This document shows, one piece after another, positions 12,550 through 25,000 of a DNA stretch of 64,000 bases (position 1 is the stretch's first letter; every line of letters starts with the position of its first letter). Where the stretch lies: contig OZ010791.1 in assembly GCA_963932465.1 (NCBI GenBank), forward strand, positions 621,371,800 to 621,435,799, read 5' to 3'. The translations under genes were made by a program, and so were the position numbers. Source of the stretch: Maratus speciosus (lineage: Eukaryota > Arthropoda > Arachnida > Araneae > Salticidae). The notes below the pieces were generated by a model that was not told the DNA's origin, ran no database searches, and saw nothing but the letters and a program-made list of their open reading frames with translations.

Positions 12550-12955
12550 TGCGATTGTTGAGCAGAGCATTTAAGAACAGCCCTAATACATGGGAAAACT
12601 GAATTACGTAATGACTTATTAATTAATATAATTATCGAGAAACAGTTTTCACCAACGAAAGTAGAAACAGATGCCGAAGTTGCTCGTTTAAAAAAAAGTA
12701 TTTTACTGCGTTTTAAGTATTTAAAAAAAAAAAAACACCAAAACTTTAAAATGTCTACTTCTGAAAAATACTTAATAGTTTTAAAAAACGCGCTACGTTC
12801 GCCTTGGACGTCTTCTTTATAATGGGGAAAACCGTATTTCGATAATTGTATTATTAGGCGACGGGTAACCACTTTACTAAATTTTCCGATGTTTTAACAC
12901 GAGATTTGGCGGTCGAGAGTAAGGGGACGGTAAAGCGACCTCTTAAAAATAGCAT
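12550..12955. mobile_element. Family A TTAA element, old copy
   Basis: Shares the left (CATGGGAAAAC, ATAATTATC, CAGATGCCGA), middle (AAAAAACGC) and right (AACCGTATTT, CGACCTCTTAA) blocks of the 26279-26709 element, in the same order, with more mutations. Confidence 0.6.
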
Positions 12956-13275
12956 TTTAAAAGAGGGATCATTTGCCTGAAATATCATTGAAGAAATTTC
13001 TAAATGAAAGTTCTTGCGGAACTAAAATTTATTTCAACAAAGAAATTTATTAAAATAAACTTTAACTATTTATATTTTAAGAATATAATTAATATATATA
13101 TATATTGTTATTTTTATTATTAAATTATAGACTATTAAATCAACTGTTCGAAGCAGACATTTAATGAGCTGCTTTGACTAGGAATAACACTTATAGTCTT
13201 TTATATTGTCAATAGATGGCAGCACTAAAAACTAATTACTATTATGATACGATCTATGTTCATGATGACTATATA

Positions 13276-14321
13276 CAGTAAAGTCTGTCTAAAACGGAAT
13301 CGATCGGGACTTCGGGACCAATGAAATTTTTCGTCGTAGACAATATTCCGCCTTATGCAAAATACCCCCCCCCCCCCAAAAAAAAAAAAAAAAAAAAATA
13401 ATAATAATAAAATAAATAAATATGTAACATTTAAAAAATTTAAAAATGCAAAAGTTGTATAATTTTTTACATTCGTAACCTTTAGTACCGTTCTTTAAAA
13501 TTAAATTTTTAATGAAATTAAACTTTTTATTTATTTTTATAGTCTTTAATAATATTGAAAAACGTTATTCGAACACTGAAATAAATACAGGGTTTGTACG
13601 GGTCCTTGAATTTTTAAACTAAGAAATTCTTTGGTATCAGTATTTTCTTCGCGCGTTTAAACTACATTTATTTTTCTGTAAAAATATACTGATATTTGAC
13701 CTTGAAAATATGAAAATAACGGTACCCGTACGAACCCTGTAAATAGTATTGTAAATAGTATTGATTAGAAATTGCTTCAGTTCTGGAATTTAATGAAAAA
13801 TATTCTCTTTAACAACAAATACAATCATATACCTCATCTTTAACATAGTTTCTGACGAGACGAAAAATAATATTTTATCGTTACTTGTTTTTACTTCCGG
13901 TTTACCAAGCATTCTTCAGTAACACATTATGGGTCACATTGTGCTACTCATTTTTATGGTTAAAAATTGCCATATTTAACCATAAAGTTAAATATGGTTC
14001 TTTTGAATTAACTTTATTAATCTATTACGAAATTTAATTAAAATGTTCGAGACTATTTTATATATATACATATCAGTTTTTAAGTTTCATGAATCAAATG
14101 CATTTCATTTTTTAAATATCCCTTTTTTCCGCCTTATACAAAAATTTCGGTTCGATGGGACCTTAAAAACCTCTCAGTTTCCGCGTTAGGCAGATTCTGG
14201 CTTAAACAGCAGTGATCAATCATCCATGTTATTTGCTTTGGGTTCGCCGAGACTTTGAAAAATTTCCGTGTTTGACAGATTTCCGACTTACATAGATTCC
14301 GCCTTAAACAGAATTTACTGA
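13276..14321. mobile_element. 1.05 kb pogo-like non-autonomous element
   Basis: Ends CAGTAAAGTCTGTCTAAAAC and the complement of GCCTTAAACAGAATTTACTG, both with TA outside. Further short inverted words (TTCCGCCTTATGCAAAA / CCGCCTTATACAAAAA) lie within. The inside is AT-rich with no transposase. Confidence 0.6.
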
Positions 14322-15935
14322 ATTAAAGCTCCAATTAAAATTTTAATAGAGATATGCAAAAGAGAAAAGTAAAAGTGAGAGATTCTATTTTTTTTTTAAA
14401 TAACGGGGTCAATTTCATATTGGCTTATTTGGAGTATAATTTCGATGTGTTCTAGTAGGTAAAAATGTGTGAGAGTAGAGCTTATTTTATGAAACTGCCG
14501 TGGATTCTATTATGCGTAATATTTTTCATATAATGTCATATATGCGTAAGATATGTATAATATTTGTACTTAATAATAATAAAAAAAAAAACAGTGGCAC
14601 TCCGGGAGTGCCAATAGAAGTGAAAACTTCAACAATTACGTGTGTGTTTTTTTAATCGTCAGGAAATGTATGTTTTATGCGTTGAATTGTGTAGCAGCAC
14701 TAATGAAAGCATCTGGGGACACGGCAGTGCCCCTGCCAAGTCTTGAAAGCACAGCCGTAAATATCTTTTTCTGTAAGCAACTCAGGGTACTTTTGACTCC
14801 CAATATCTTTGTGTTGGTGATTCCCAGAAACTTCAATCTTCGTAAATCTAAAGTAATGTGGAAATGGAACTAAATGATGAAATTTCACGTTTCTATCTTT
14901 TTTATTTCAGAAGATATATGAACTTAAACTTTCGCCTTTTCGACACTGATTCACCGATCATCAAAACTCAGAGGTACGTCCTGTATCCCTAGAATCTTGA
15001 AATTTTATATGAAGGTAGTGTTTGGGATACAATGAAAGGGAAAATTTAAAAAATTCGGAAAATTTGGATAAAAAGTCGAAAAATCAAAAAACCGAGAATT
15101 TGGCAGAGATGTGATATACGAACCAGGTTTGGCGCGATTTTTTAACGTCAATTTGGCGAAAGCCCGTTTTCCAATACCAGTTACAATATATATTTTTAAA
15201 TTATTTTCCATTGTTTTAAAAAGTAAACAACAATAAATAAACGGTAATTTCATTAATAACTATAGAACAAAACAATTGTACAATTAAAAAAAATAAAATA
15301 AAAGTAAATGAACAATTTATTAATAAATAAGCAACAGTAGCCGGGTTACCTTGTAAAATAAAGTAACGCCATTTTGCTGTCAATTAGGTACCCAAGTGCG
15401 TATCTGACATCTGTGCCCCGTATTTTATCTTCCGTAATCGAAATTCCCGCCAATACTGTTGGTCATTGACCAGACCATCAACACGATAAAATACAGCGTT
15501 ATCGGTTTTTAGTTACACGAAATAGGTAGGTCACGAATACGGTATAGTTCATTTTAACTGACGAAAAACAAAATAATAATTTGTTTTAGCAATACGCCGG
15601 GAGAAAAAGTGAGTTTTAGCTTCCTTCTTCTTTTGCGGATTGAGCTGAAGAGGGAAAAGTTCCTGTCATTCACCGCTTGGCGCGCTAGTGTCTATGTGTC
15701 AAAATGCTAGCATGTCGGTTACGTTACAGTGTCTCGAAATCAGTGGTTTTCCCCCATCTCAAAAAAAGCTCAACGCGCCTAAAGAAGTTTTCACTTCAAA
15801 AATAATAAAAACCATTTTCTGCAACTTTTAAACTAATAAAAAAAATAATAAAAACCTTTTCCTACAACTTTTAAACTATTTTTTTTATTCACTTAAAAAC
15901 TTTAAGATAATGGATAAGGTAGTGGTTCATAATCT
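14322..15935. other. No recognised gene
   Basis: Mostly AT-rich. A GC-richer patch at 14690-14790 reads on the minus strand after an acceptor-like CTTACAG as a short protein-like segment (RLGRGTAVSPDAF), but it has no convincing donor. 15350-15770 is moderately GC-rich and repeat-like. No assignment is possible. Confidence 0.4.
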
Positions 15936-16379
15936 TTAAGGGGACTGGTCACTCAGCTTCCGATTTCCCCTCACTAATCTAAAGTCTATGGGCATTGAAT
16001 GCATTCGTCTATTTGAAATATCTCCTCGGGAAATTAATATTTTTCACTTCTATTTTTTGTGTACACTTCCTAAAAGGTGTCTCTTTTTTCCTTGGTTCCC
16101 AAAATATTTCTAATGTATAGACTTAATTTTATAGGAAGGGTTAAAATCTTACTCGCAGTTCACCCGCTTTTAACACATAAAATATTAAATTCAGCATAGA
16201 TTTTAGAAACATTTTGAAAACTAAGAAAAAAAAGACATCCTTTAAAAAGAGTGCACAGAAAAAAGATGTTAAAAATGTGAATTTCCCGAGGAGATATTTT
16301 AAATAGACGAATGCATCAAAAGTCCATAGACTTAGCGTTACGGAGGAGAACTCCGGAGCTGAGTGACCAGCCCTTTTAA
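15936..16379. mobile_element. Palindromic TTAA element
   Basis: TTAA at 15936-15939 and 16376-16379. Inverted ends GGGGACTGGTCACTCAGCT / AGCTGAGTGACCAGCCC, with arms pairing to the centre. Confidence 0.75.
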
Positions 16380-16453
16380 TTGACTACGCCCCATGAAAGC
16401 ATCTGTAAAATCACTAGGCCCCCTCTCACTCTGTAAATGATGTTTCTTATTAT

Positions 16454-16699
16454 TTAACTCTTTAGTGCGAAGCTTTGCATATATGCAAACAACAGTGTTT
16501 TGAATTTAATATATTTTTTTATTCGTAGATACCTAATTAACACCAGAAAATTAAAATAACAATACTTGCTTTAAACAATAACAGACTTTCCGCATTTAAA
16601 TAAAGCAAAGTTAACCATTGAAACTTTCTGGTGTAAAGTCAGATTCTATGGGCTACGTAATTTCTAGAACGTATTCCATCATGGGAATTAAAGGGTTAA
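16454..16699. mobile_element. Small TTAA element, CTCTTT/AAAGGG ends
   Basis: TTAACTCTTTAGTGCG at the left and AATTAAAGGGTTAA at the right. TTAA at 16454-16457 and 16696-16699. It belongs to the group of TTAACCCTTT-ended elements in this window. Confidence 0.55.
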
Positions 16700-17040
16700 A
16701 GGTTAAGCTTTATAAAATAAATAATTATATAAAATAAGGTATTTGGCGACATATTTATTAAAATATTTGCTAATTTGCAATAGTTTAGTGTAAAACAGCC
16801 ACACGACAGTTGTTTTTACTTGTATTGCAGATGTGCAACAGAAGAAAAGGATTGATGTATTATTTGAAAAATGTATCTGTGATTTTTTTCATTATTTTTC
16901 CTGTGTAATAAACCTTTCAGAGAATCATATATATTTTTTTCGAAACAAAATAAAAAATCGCGCATTTAAGGGTTAAAAAGTGAACTCAATTCACACGGTG
17001 GAAGCGTAATATATAGCCTTAAGATTAACTATTCATTTCA

Positions 17041-17597
17041 CATTTTTAGGTGCGTTCGTAATTATATAAATACGTAGCACCTATAGTCGTCGTTCAGTCC
17101 GTCTGTCCGTCCGTCCGCATGTAACAGAGCAAAAACTACCCGACCGAACGGTCTGAAATTTTAAATATATGATTGTTGTAAAATTTTGTCGAGCCATTTT
17201 AATTTTTATGAAAATCGGATGTATAGTTTAATTACAGGGACATTCAAAAGTTTTTCTTTACATTATGGCCAATGGGAAAAAATTATTGCAAGTGCACTTT
17301 AATGATGTTACAGTCTTCCGAATCGTCTGAAAATTTAAATATATGATTGTTGCAAAATTTTGTCGAGCCATTTCAGATTTTATGAAAATTGGATGTATAG
17401 TTTAATTACAGGGGCACTCAAAATTTTTCCGTTACAATTATTGCAAGTGCATTTTAATGATGTTACAGACTATGCACTTATGAAGTGTAAAAAAATATAC
17501 ATTCAGTACAATATGGGGTGCAAAAAATATTTATAAAACTAGTTATAGAACGAACGCACCTCATTTGTCACGTTTGACGAGCAATTTCCTACTTGTT
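17041..17597 (+). mobile_element. Repeat B copy 2
   Basis: Runs from CATTTTTAGGTGCGTTCGTA to the flank ending GACGAGCAATTTCCTACTTG. AGGTGCGTTCG at the left is inverted at the right (CGAACGCACCT, to about 17561). Behind the left end is a small hairpin (GGTGC...GCACC) and a (GTCC/GTCT)n run at 17097-17117. An internal duplication of about 190 bp, starting with GTCTGAAATTTTAAATATATG, is visible. No coding sequence. Confidence 0.7.
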
Positions 17598-17792
17598 GAA
17601 CTTATCAAAGAGATCAATCTTTTGTCACAAATGTCTTTTTAACATAATTCTACAAATGCGATGAATCTGTTCATCTTCGCCTTTCTGGCAAAAAGAGTTT
17701 AAGAGTTCAAAATATCTCGAAGAGAGACTTATACGTTTGGCATTAAAACTGATAACGTGCACACTTTTTATAATTCATTTTTTTTAAACTTA

Positions 17793-18000
17793 TTAACCCC
17801 TTCGGGACGATCGTCTTTTACAGAATTTTTAGTCTTTACTCACCGGATTTTTAAAACAGAAATTTTTGCCTAATTGAATCGGGAAAATGCTCGGATTAAA
17901 TAAGGCAAAATTTACAATACAATTTTACTGGTGAGAATAATCACCGATTCTGAGCAACTTACGCGGCACGAATACCGGTCGCTCGTCCCCAAGGGGTTAA
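17793..18000. mobile_element. Small TTAA element, CCCCTT ends
   Basis: TTAACCCCTTCGGGACGA at the left and TCGTCCCCAAGGGGTTAA at the right, 208 bp including TTAA on both sides. Confidence 0.75.
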
Positions 18001-18977
18001 GAGTTGGTGGAAAATGTTTGAACACCAAATTTTCTTTCTATAGATAACACATTACACAAGAGGCATTTCAAGATTTTCATCTTTATCAATTTTAAGTAAC
18101 CATTATTACGCATCACAACAAATTTCATCTGTTTTCCCTTTCCTAATATCGTTGATTTCTCATGTATTATCTGATTTTAAAATTAAAAAAAAATATGGAT
18201 GTGATCATGTAAATTTCTTGACTGTGTAGGATTCCTACAGAAGAGTCATAAATATTTACTATCTACCCATTTCTTTTTCTAATATTATTTACAGTTTATG
18301 AATTTTATAACGTTGGTAATACCTCGTTTAGATATTTCATATATTTATTAAGTCGAATATATTCAAGACAGTCAGTATTTACTTTTAGAAGTTTAACCTG
18401 TAAATGATTCTTTGTGTGACATTTAGCAGAGCAAATAGAATTAGAAAGCTCATTCGATGCCCCCTTAAAAAGTCAAATCCCCCCCCCCCCGCCCCGGCGA
18501 GACGTGCATACCACGTTGGGAACGACTGCTCTAAGGTATGGCCGGATTTAAATATGGGCCCTAGACCATAAAAAACATTAATAAGCTAAAATTTTCCGAA
18601 TATTCTTTTTAACTTTGTAAGCATAGCAAAATTTTAAGTGCTTCAGAATTGATGAAATCATTTATATTACTGTCGCAAACAGATTAGAAAATTAAGTAAC
18701 CAGAGTAGCATTCTTTAGAAAATACTGATTGTTCTTAAGCAAATTTTCGTCACACGAAAATGAAATATTTTGTTTCCTCATTATGGAAAACTTTATGATA
18801 CTGCTTAAAACTACGTACAGATTTTCATCCTTTTACAAACGTCTCTTAAATCTGTATAAAAACCCTGATAGGTTACCGATTAGGAAGTGGTGTATTCAAA
18901 ATATTTTTCCAAAATTTTAGATTCTACCAAGGTATCACGTATAAGGATCAGGATCTAGACTTTAGAGTTAATGTATA
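18001..18977. other. AT-rich stretch with a hAT-type end, no gene
   Basis: A C-run at 18480-18491 is followed by ACCACGTTGGGAACGACTG (about 18511-18529). Read in reverse this is the CAGT.GTTCCCAACGTGG end seen on many hAT elements. The other end was not identified. Confidence 0.45.
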
Positions 18978-19521
18978 CCGGCTGTCCTAAAACGGATTGA
19001 CTGATTTTAAAATTCAATAACTTGGAAATGTTGACAGCTATTTAAAAAATTCATGCAGGAGGATTTGTGTAAGATATCAGGAGATTTCTTACTGCGATTC
19101 TCGATTTTAGTTTAAAATAGCAGCGATAGATGGCGCTGCAAGCAATAGGCGCTAAAACGGGCCCCGATATTTGCCCTCTCTTTTCTCAGTATTGATGCGA
19201 AAAAAGGAGGTTAAATATATGGAGTGGTTCTCAGTCGCCAATGCAATTTTGCTCTTAGAGACTCACTCCATAAATTTAACCTTCTTCATTCACATCATTA
19301 CTGAGAGAAGAGAAAGTCCAAAAAACGGATCCCGATTTAGTGCCCATTGCTTGCAGCGCCATTTATCGCTGCTATTTTAGACTAAAATCGAGAATCGCAG
19401 TAAAAAACTCCTGACATCTTACATAACCATAACCCTCCCGCATGAATTTTTTTAATAGCTATCACCACCATTTGCAAGTTACTGAATTTCAAAATCAGTC
19501 AGTGCGTTTTAGGACACCCGG
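18978..19521. mobile_element. TA-flanked foldback element, CCGGCTGTCC ends
   Basis: Starts CCGGCTGTCCTAAAACGG and ends GGACACCCGG, with TA on both sides. Arms of about 250 bp pair throughout (GACTGATTTTAAAATTCAAT against ATTTCAAAATCAGTCAGT). The arms share sequence with 38485-38937. Confidence 0.8.
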
Positions 19522-19525
19522 TATA

Positions 19526-20411
19526 TACAGATTCATAAAGATGGAGCCAACAGCCTATTTCCATAAATATTGTCTTTAGATACATACTTTTAATGGCAAA
19601 GTTTCCTAAAAATTTGTTGACACAAGTTGCAACATCCTGGAAGTGGGGGGGGGGGGGGAGGTCTGTTTGAGAAAATACACAAACCCAGGCTAGGACATCG
19701 GCCAGGGTAGCTTACCGCTAGAGCAACAGCACGTTACGCTGTCGACCCAGGTTCGAGTCCTGGTCCTGGCTAATTTTTCACTCCAGTTGGGTTTATTGTA
19801 TTCAATTGTATTTATAGTCTGTCTTAATATATGTGTACATTTAATAATTAAAAATGGAATTCAGACGTTAATTTATGTGCTTTAATACACAAACTAATTT
19901 TGTATACGATACCCGCAGTGTAAAATTTCCAACTAGGAAAATTTTCCCTATCTTTTCCAGAATGAAACACAAAAAGTTACATCTTGATATCTATAAAATT
20001 CAGAGATATTAAAAGCAAAAATTCGTGACTTACACCTCTAAGCATACCTCTGAGCGACGTAAATAGATGCATTTCGAATGTAAGATAGGGATCATCCACA
20101 AAATTATACATTATACAAACGAGTATATATCTCTGTGAGTTTTGCAGATATCAAGATGCAATTATTTGAGTTCCCTCCAGGAAAGGATAAGAAAAAGTTT
20201 CCTAGCTGGAAATTGTACCCTACGGGGGTCGTATAAAAATTTAGTTTGTGTATTTTTGACCACCCCCACCCCCAATGAGGTTTAAACTTGTGTCATGAAA
20301 TTTTGCTTTTATTTTATGAAATTTTGCAATTGGAAATATGGGTCTACTGTCTAGGTGCAATATTTAAGGAAACAGGCTGTTGGTTCCATCTTCATGAATC
20401 ACTCTGTATAT
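19526..20411. repeat. Nested inverted repeats around a tRNA-like sequence
   Basis: The outer arms are 19526-19680 and about 20225-20411 (for example AAGATGGAGCCAACAGCCT against its complement). The inner arms are 19880-19990 and 20155-20262 (ATACACAAACTAATTTT against its complement). The tRNA-like gene at 19701 sits between the outer and inner left arms. Confidence 0.6.
19701..19770 (+). tRNA. tRNA-like cloverleaf, anticodon GTT (Asn-like), possibly a pseudogene
   Basis: All four stems can be drawn. The acceptor is GCCAGGG/TCCTGGC (one G-U), with a short D stem GCT/AGC. The anticodon stem is ACAGC/GCTGT with loop ACGTTAC. The T arm is perfect, CCAGG-TTCGAGT-CCTGG. The anticodon position reads GTT. 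Base 33 is C, not the normal U, and the D arm is weak. It lies within a foldback repeat. A tRNA-derived repeat or pseudogene is as likely as a working gene. Confidence 0.45.
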
Positions 20412-20822
20412 ATAAAGGACTGCCATCCTGAAGTTTTTATCATTCTTAAAGATAATGGAAAGGAACTAGCCAATTCATCTTTTGAATTTTTTCCTTCATG
20501 TTTGCCAAATTATTCAAAAGTGCTGATGGCGATCGAAGTCAATAATCGTAATATGTTTGGTATTTATTCGGGTTCGTAAAATATATTTATAGAAGCAAAT
20601 TCATTGATTTTTGTAAATTTCAGAGCGAAAAAGCGTGCATTGAAAAGCTAAATGCTACAAGATCATATCCTATCAAAATGGGAATTTCTCAAAGCAAGCA
20701 TGTTTCATTTCCTTATTAGCATTTTAATGGCATCCTACTGTCTTTTTAGGAATAAATAACAGAGGAAAGGGGACGGCAGATCCCATTGGTCCCATATGGG
20801 CGTATAAAATGGAAATGGTACT

Positions 20823-21393
20823 TTAACGGGACCGGGGAAGCAAAATTCAACCAAAAAATCGATTTTTACTTTTTAATATCATTAAATAGTTTAATCCAAC
20901 GATGTGTCACGCATGTTTATATATATATATATATAAATAAGTGTTCAAATCATTCATTCTTTCTAAGAGTACTTGACAGCTTAATGACCATTTAAACCTT
21001 TAATTGACTTTTTCTCAAAACTTGGATTTTTCATGTTTATGTTCCTTTTTCTCAATATCTATTAAACTTAAGAACTCAGATTTTTTTAAAATACTTATAT
21101 ATTATGTTATATTGTATACTTTAACACAGGGATTTGATGATTTGTTGAGAATTATTTATTTTAGGCAGTGAAATCTTACCAAAAATGTTTATTTTAAAAT
21201 GACTTTCAATAAATAATTAATAATTAATTTTGAGTTTCACTTAGAAAGAAAATGGTCTGTTAAAAGACGTAAATCATGTTATTCTAACTATTCTAAAAAA
21301 TCTGGACCTCTATCTTTCACCATTTCTGAGAAAAAGGTACATAAAGTTGGTGAATTTAACATGGCGGAGATGCGGCTTTTCCGGTCCCCTTAA
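20823..21393. mobile_element. TTAA element with CGGGACCGG-type ends
   Basis: TTAACGGGACCGGGGAAGC at the left and GCTTTTCCGGTCCCCTTAA at the right. The inside is AT-rich, with a TA microsatellite at about 20919-20934. Confidence 0.55.
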
Positions 21394-21711
21394 GGGCCTG
21401 ATTCTGATTTTTGGGTGGGCTCTATCACCGGGGCCCTTTCACCCAAACTCTCCGATCGCGAAATTCCATGTTAACCTATGAGAAAAATTAGAAACGTGAC
21501 GACTCATTGCCCAATCTATTTATTAGAATACGGTTTTCCCCATCCGAAAATAGACTTTAGATGCCGAGGATGTGCGTTTTTTAAAATTATCTCCTTCAAT
21601 TTTAAGTATTTAAAAAATCCCTTTAAACTTTGAAATTTCCATTTCCAATTGTATAATCTTCTTGAAAATAGTTAATTTACGGAGACAAATTTAAACAAGT
21701 TGGAAATTTCT

Positions 21712-21902
21712 TGTTCGGTCGTTTTTATGCTTTTCATTTTTGGCAATAACTTTTATCGTCTGCGTTTGTTTATGAGAGTTCATAGAATGTTTTGTTGTGA
21801 AAGAGGTAGCCATGAGCGGCTCTTGTGATATTATTTAATAAAAAACAGTGCACTGCAGTTTTGTTATTTTGTGTATTTGTGAGTATTTAATATGAGTTAA
21901 CA
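21712..21902 (+). repeat. BEL/Pao 5' LTR
   Basis: 191 bp, TG...CA ends. It matches the 3' LTR once the latter's 150-bp insertion and 6-bp duplication are removed. Only a few substitutions are visible. Confidence 0.88.
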
Positions 21903-22099
21903 TAATGGTCCGTCGAGCAACGAAGAAGCAGCCTGGGATTAAATTCAACGACCTTCTAAAATCAAATTTTAAGTTGAGTGAAACGCCGAGATGAATGATA
22001 AGTTCTAAGAGTTCCGTGCTACGAAATTCCTCAAAAGATTATTCGAAAAGTAAGTGAACGTGATTTTTCTTATCTTTACTGTTATACATATATTAAACA

Positions 22100-25000
22100 A
22101 TGTTTAAAGGTGCAAAAAAAGAGGATTTAAGGCTTATAGCCACTGAAATAAATCTAAATGTTAATGAAAATATGACAATTGCGGATTTAAACGTTATTAT
22201 TGAAGACAGTGAAATGTATAAAAATAAACCAGATTTTGTGAAAGATATAGCAAACGATATAATTGAAAATCGTAAATATGAAGCGCAAAGGCGTATTGAT
22301 GAGGAGCAAAGGCGATTTTATGAGGAGCAGGAGCAAAGGCGAATTTATGAGGAGCAGGAGCAAAGGCGAATTGATAAGGAGCAAAAGCAATATGATCTGG
22401 AAAAAATGAAACTTGAATTAGAACTAGCTAAAATTAAATCTGAAGTTAAATCCAATATTAGTGAGGGTGAAATAAAATTAGAATCGTTAGATCAATTGAT
22501 AAAAAGTATTCGAACTTTGACTGTAAAAATACCTATACGTCCTGAAGGATGGGGGTTTTACTTTTCTTCTTTAGAACAAGCTTTTAAGACTAAAAATGTT
22601 CCAGAACAATATAAAGCAGAAATTCTGTTAAATTTATTAGGGGATAAAGCATCTAACATATTAACTTACTTACATGATAGTGATATCGAGAATTATGCAA
22701 AAATAAAAGAATTAGTGTTAAAAGAATTTCAACCTACACCTTATTTTTGCTTAGAACAATTTAGAAAAGCTGTTAAACAACCAAATGAGACTCATGTACA
22801 GTTTTCTTCACGTCTAATGACAAACTGGGAATATTATTTAAATTTAAGAAATGTCTCTAATTTCGAGAGTCTAAAACAACTTATAGTATCGGATAAATTA
22901 TATCAAACATTAGATAGAGAAACAGCTTCCCACATTAGTGTGAGACAAGGTGATAAATGGTTTTTACCAGAAGAGTTGGGACGAGAGATTGATTTATATT
23001 TCACATCACGCGGAAAATCTCTTACTGAGAATTTTAGTGTTAATCGTAAATATACTAACTCCAAAAGTGTATCTAAAGTATTCTTATCAGATGTTAAAAC
23101 ATTAAGTTGTATTTTTTGCCACGAAAATCACACTCTTTCAAAATGCCCGCATTATTTAAAATTATCTGTCAATGAAAGGGTGAACGTTATAAAATGTAAC
23201 AAGTTATGCTTTAATTGTTTAAATTCACATTCAGTTGCAAATTGTCCATCAAAGTACACGTGCTTTTGTAAAAAACGTCATCATAAAACTATACATTTCC
23301 CAAAAACAAATAACAACACATACGTGAAAGAATATGTTTCATCGGAACAAAATAAACAAGGAAAGGTAAATGTGGAAGAATGTTCAGATTCTAGGCCAAC
23401 AAATCGTGGCACATCAGTCTTGAACGCTAATGCAGAAGAGTTCGTTCAGAAAACCTTTATTAGTAACTATTCGAATAAAAAGAGCAAAGTTTTACTTTCA
23501 ACTGTTATATGTTTTCTAATTGATGAATCGGGATGTAAACATAGAGTAAAGTGTTTATTAGATGTAGGCAGTGAGTCTAATTTTTTATCCCGCCATTTAA
23601 TAGAGCTAATGCATTTAAAAAAAGAGAGAACAAACATCTTAGTGTCAGGTCTAAATGATGCTACCTTAGTAATAAATCATAAAGTTAATGCATCAATATG
23701 CAATAGAGATGAAAGTTTTGTGAAAAATTTAGATTTCTTGGTAGTTCCGAAGATAACTGCAGATTTAACGCCTTCACGTCCAATTGAAATCTCAATACAA
23801 GATTTACCTAATGTAAAATTAGCAGATGCTAGTTTCAATATCCCAGAACATGTAGACATGCTCTTAGGAGCAGGAATTTTTTATGAGCTTTTGAGACCGG
23901 GACAAATTCGTGTTAATAATTCTGATCTTATTTTGCAAGACACAGTTTTCGGTTTTGTTGTATCGGGAAGTTTTCCGTCAGAGAATGAAAACAAAGTTCA
24001 TTGTGGGTTTATTAAGAAAGAAACCAACCTAGACGAGACACTTAGGAAATTCTGGGAGATAGAAAATATCGAGGTTGAAAAACCAAAAAGTAAAGAGACT
24101 TTAATTTGTGAGAAACATTTCGTAGAAAATTATACACGAGACAAAAGCGGTAAATATGTTGTTAAAATGCCCTTAAAAGAGGATCCAGCTATTTTAGGAA
24201 ACTCAAAACAAATCGCTACGAAAAAATTAAATTCTTTATGGAATCGTCTAGCAAAAGATCCTGAGTACTTAAGATTATATTCAGATTTCTTAAAAGAATA
24301 TCAACAGTTAGGCCATATGGTTGAATTTAACGAAAGCGAGGAAGAAAGTGGATCCTATTACATTCCCCATCTTGGAGTGTATAGAGGAATAGAAAAAAGT
24401 ATATCAACGCCTTTGAGAGTTGTATTTAACGCGTCTTCTTTAACAACTAAGGGAAACTCACTTAATTCTATTCAATATAACAGAGGTGTAATACAAGATG
24501 ATTTATTCTCAATTATGTTGAGATTTAGAAAATATATCGTCGCTTTCACTGCAGACATTCAAAAAATATATAGAGCAATCTCTATTCATCCAGATCAGAG
24601 GAAGCTGCAAAAAGTCTTATGGAAGGAAGGTCTTAACGAGCCAATTAAAAATTTTGAATTAACGACAGTTACTTATGGTACTCTTAGCGCACCTTTTTTG
24701 GCCACGAGAACACTACTTTAATTGTCTAAGGATGAAGGAAGCAAGTTTCCTTTAGCAGCACCCGTACTGAGAGAAGACATGTATATGGATGATATTCTAT
24801 CTGGAGCTGATTCTTTAAGTTCTGCATTGGAACTCCAAAATCAATTAATAGAAATTTTAAACAGTGCAGGAATGTTATTAGATAAATGGTGCAGTAATGC
24901 TCCACAACTTTGTAAAACAAATGTCGAAATATACCCCTTTGGTGATTCAGAAGAATCTAAAGCGTTAGGTGTTTTGTGGAAATCGAAGAAAGATTGTTTA

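Noticed and set aside
12444..12872. 142-codon minus-strand open frame
   Set aside because: Lies mostly inside an old family A TTAA element; no family resemblance.
14700..14790. Exon-like minus-strand patch reading RLGRGTAVSPDAF after CTTACAG
   Set aside because: No convincing donor, no recognisable family and a stop soon after; support is too weak for a CDS call.
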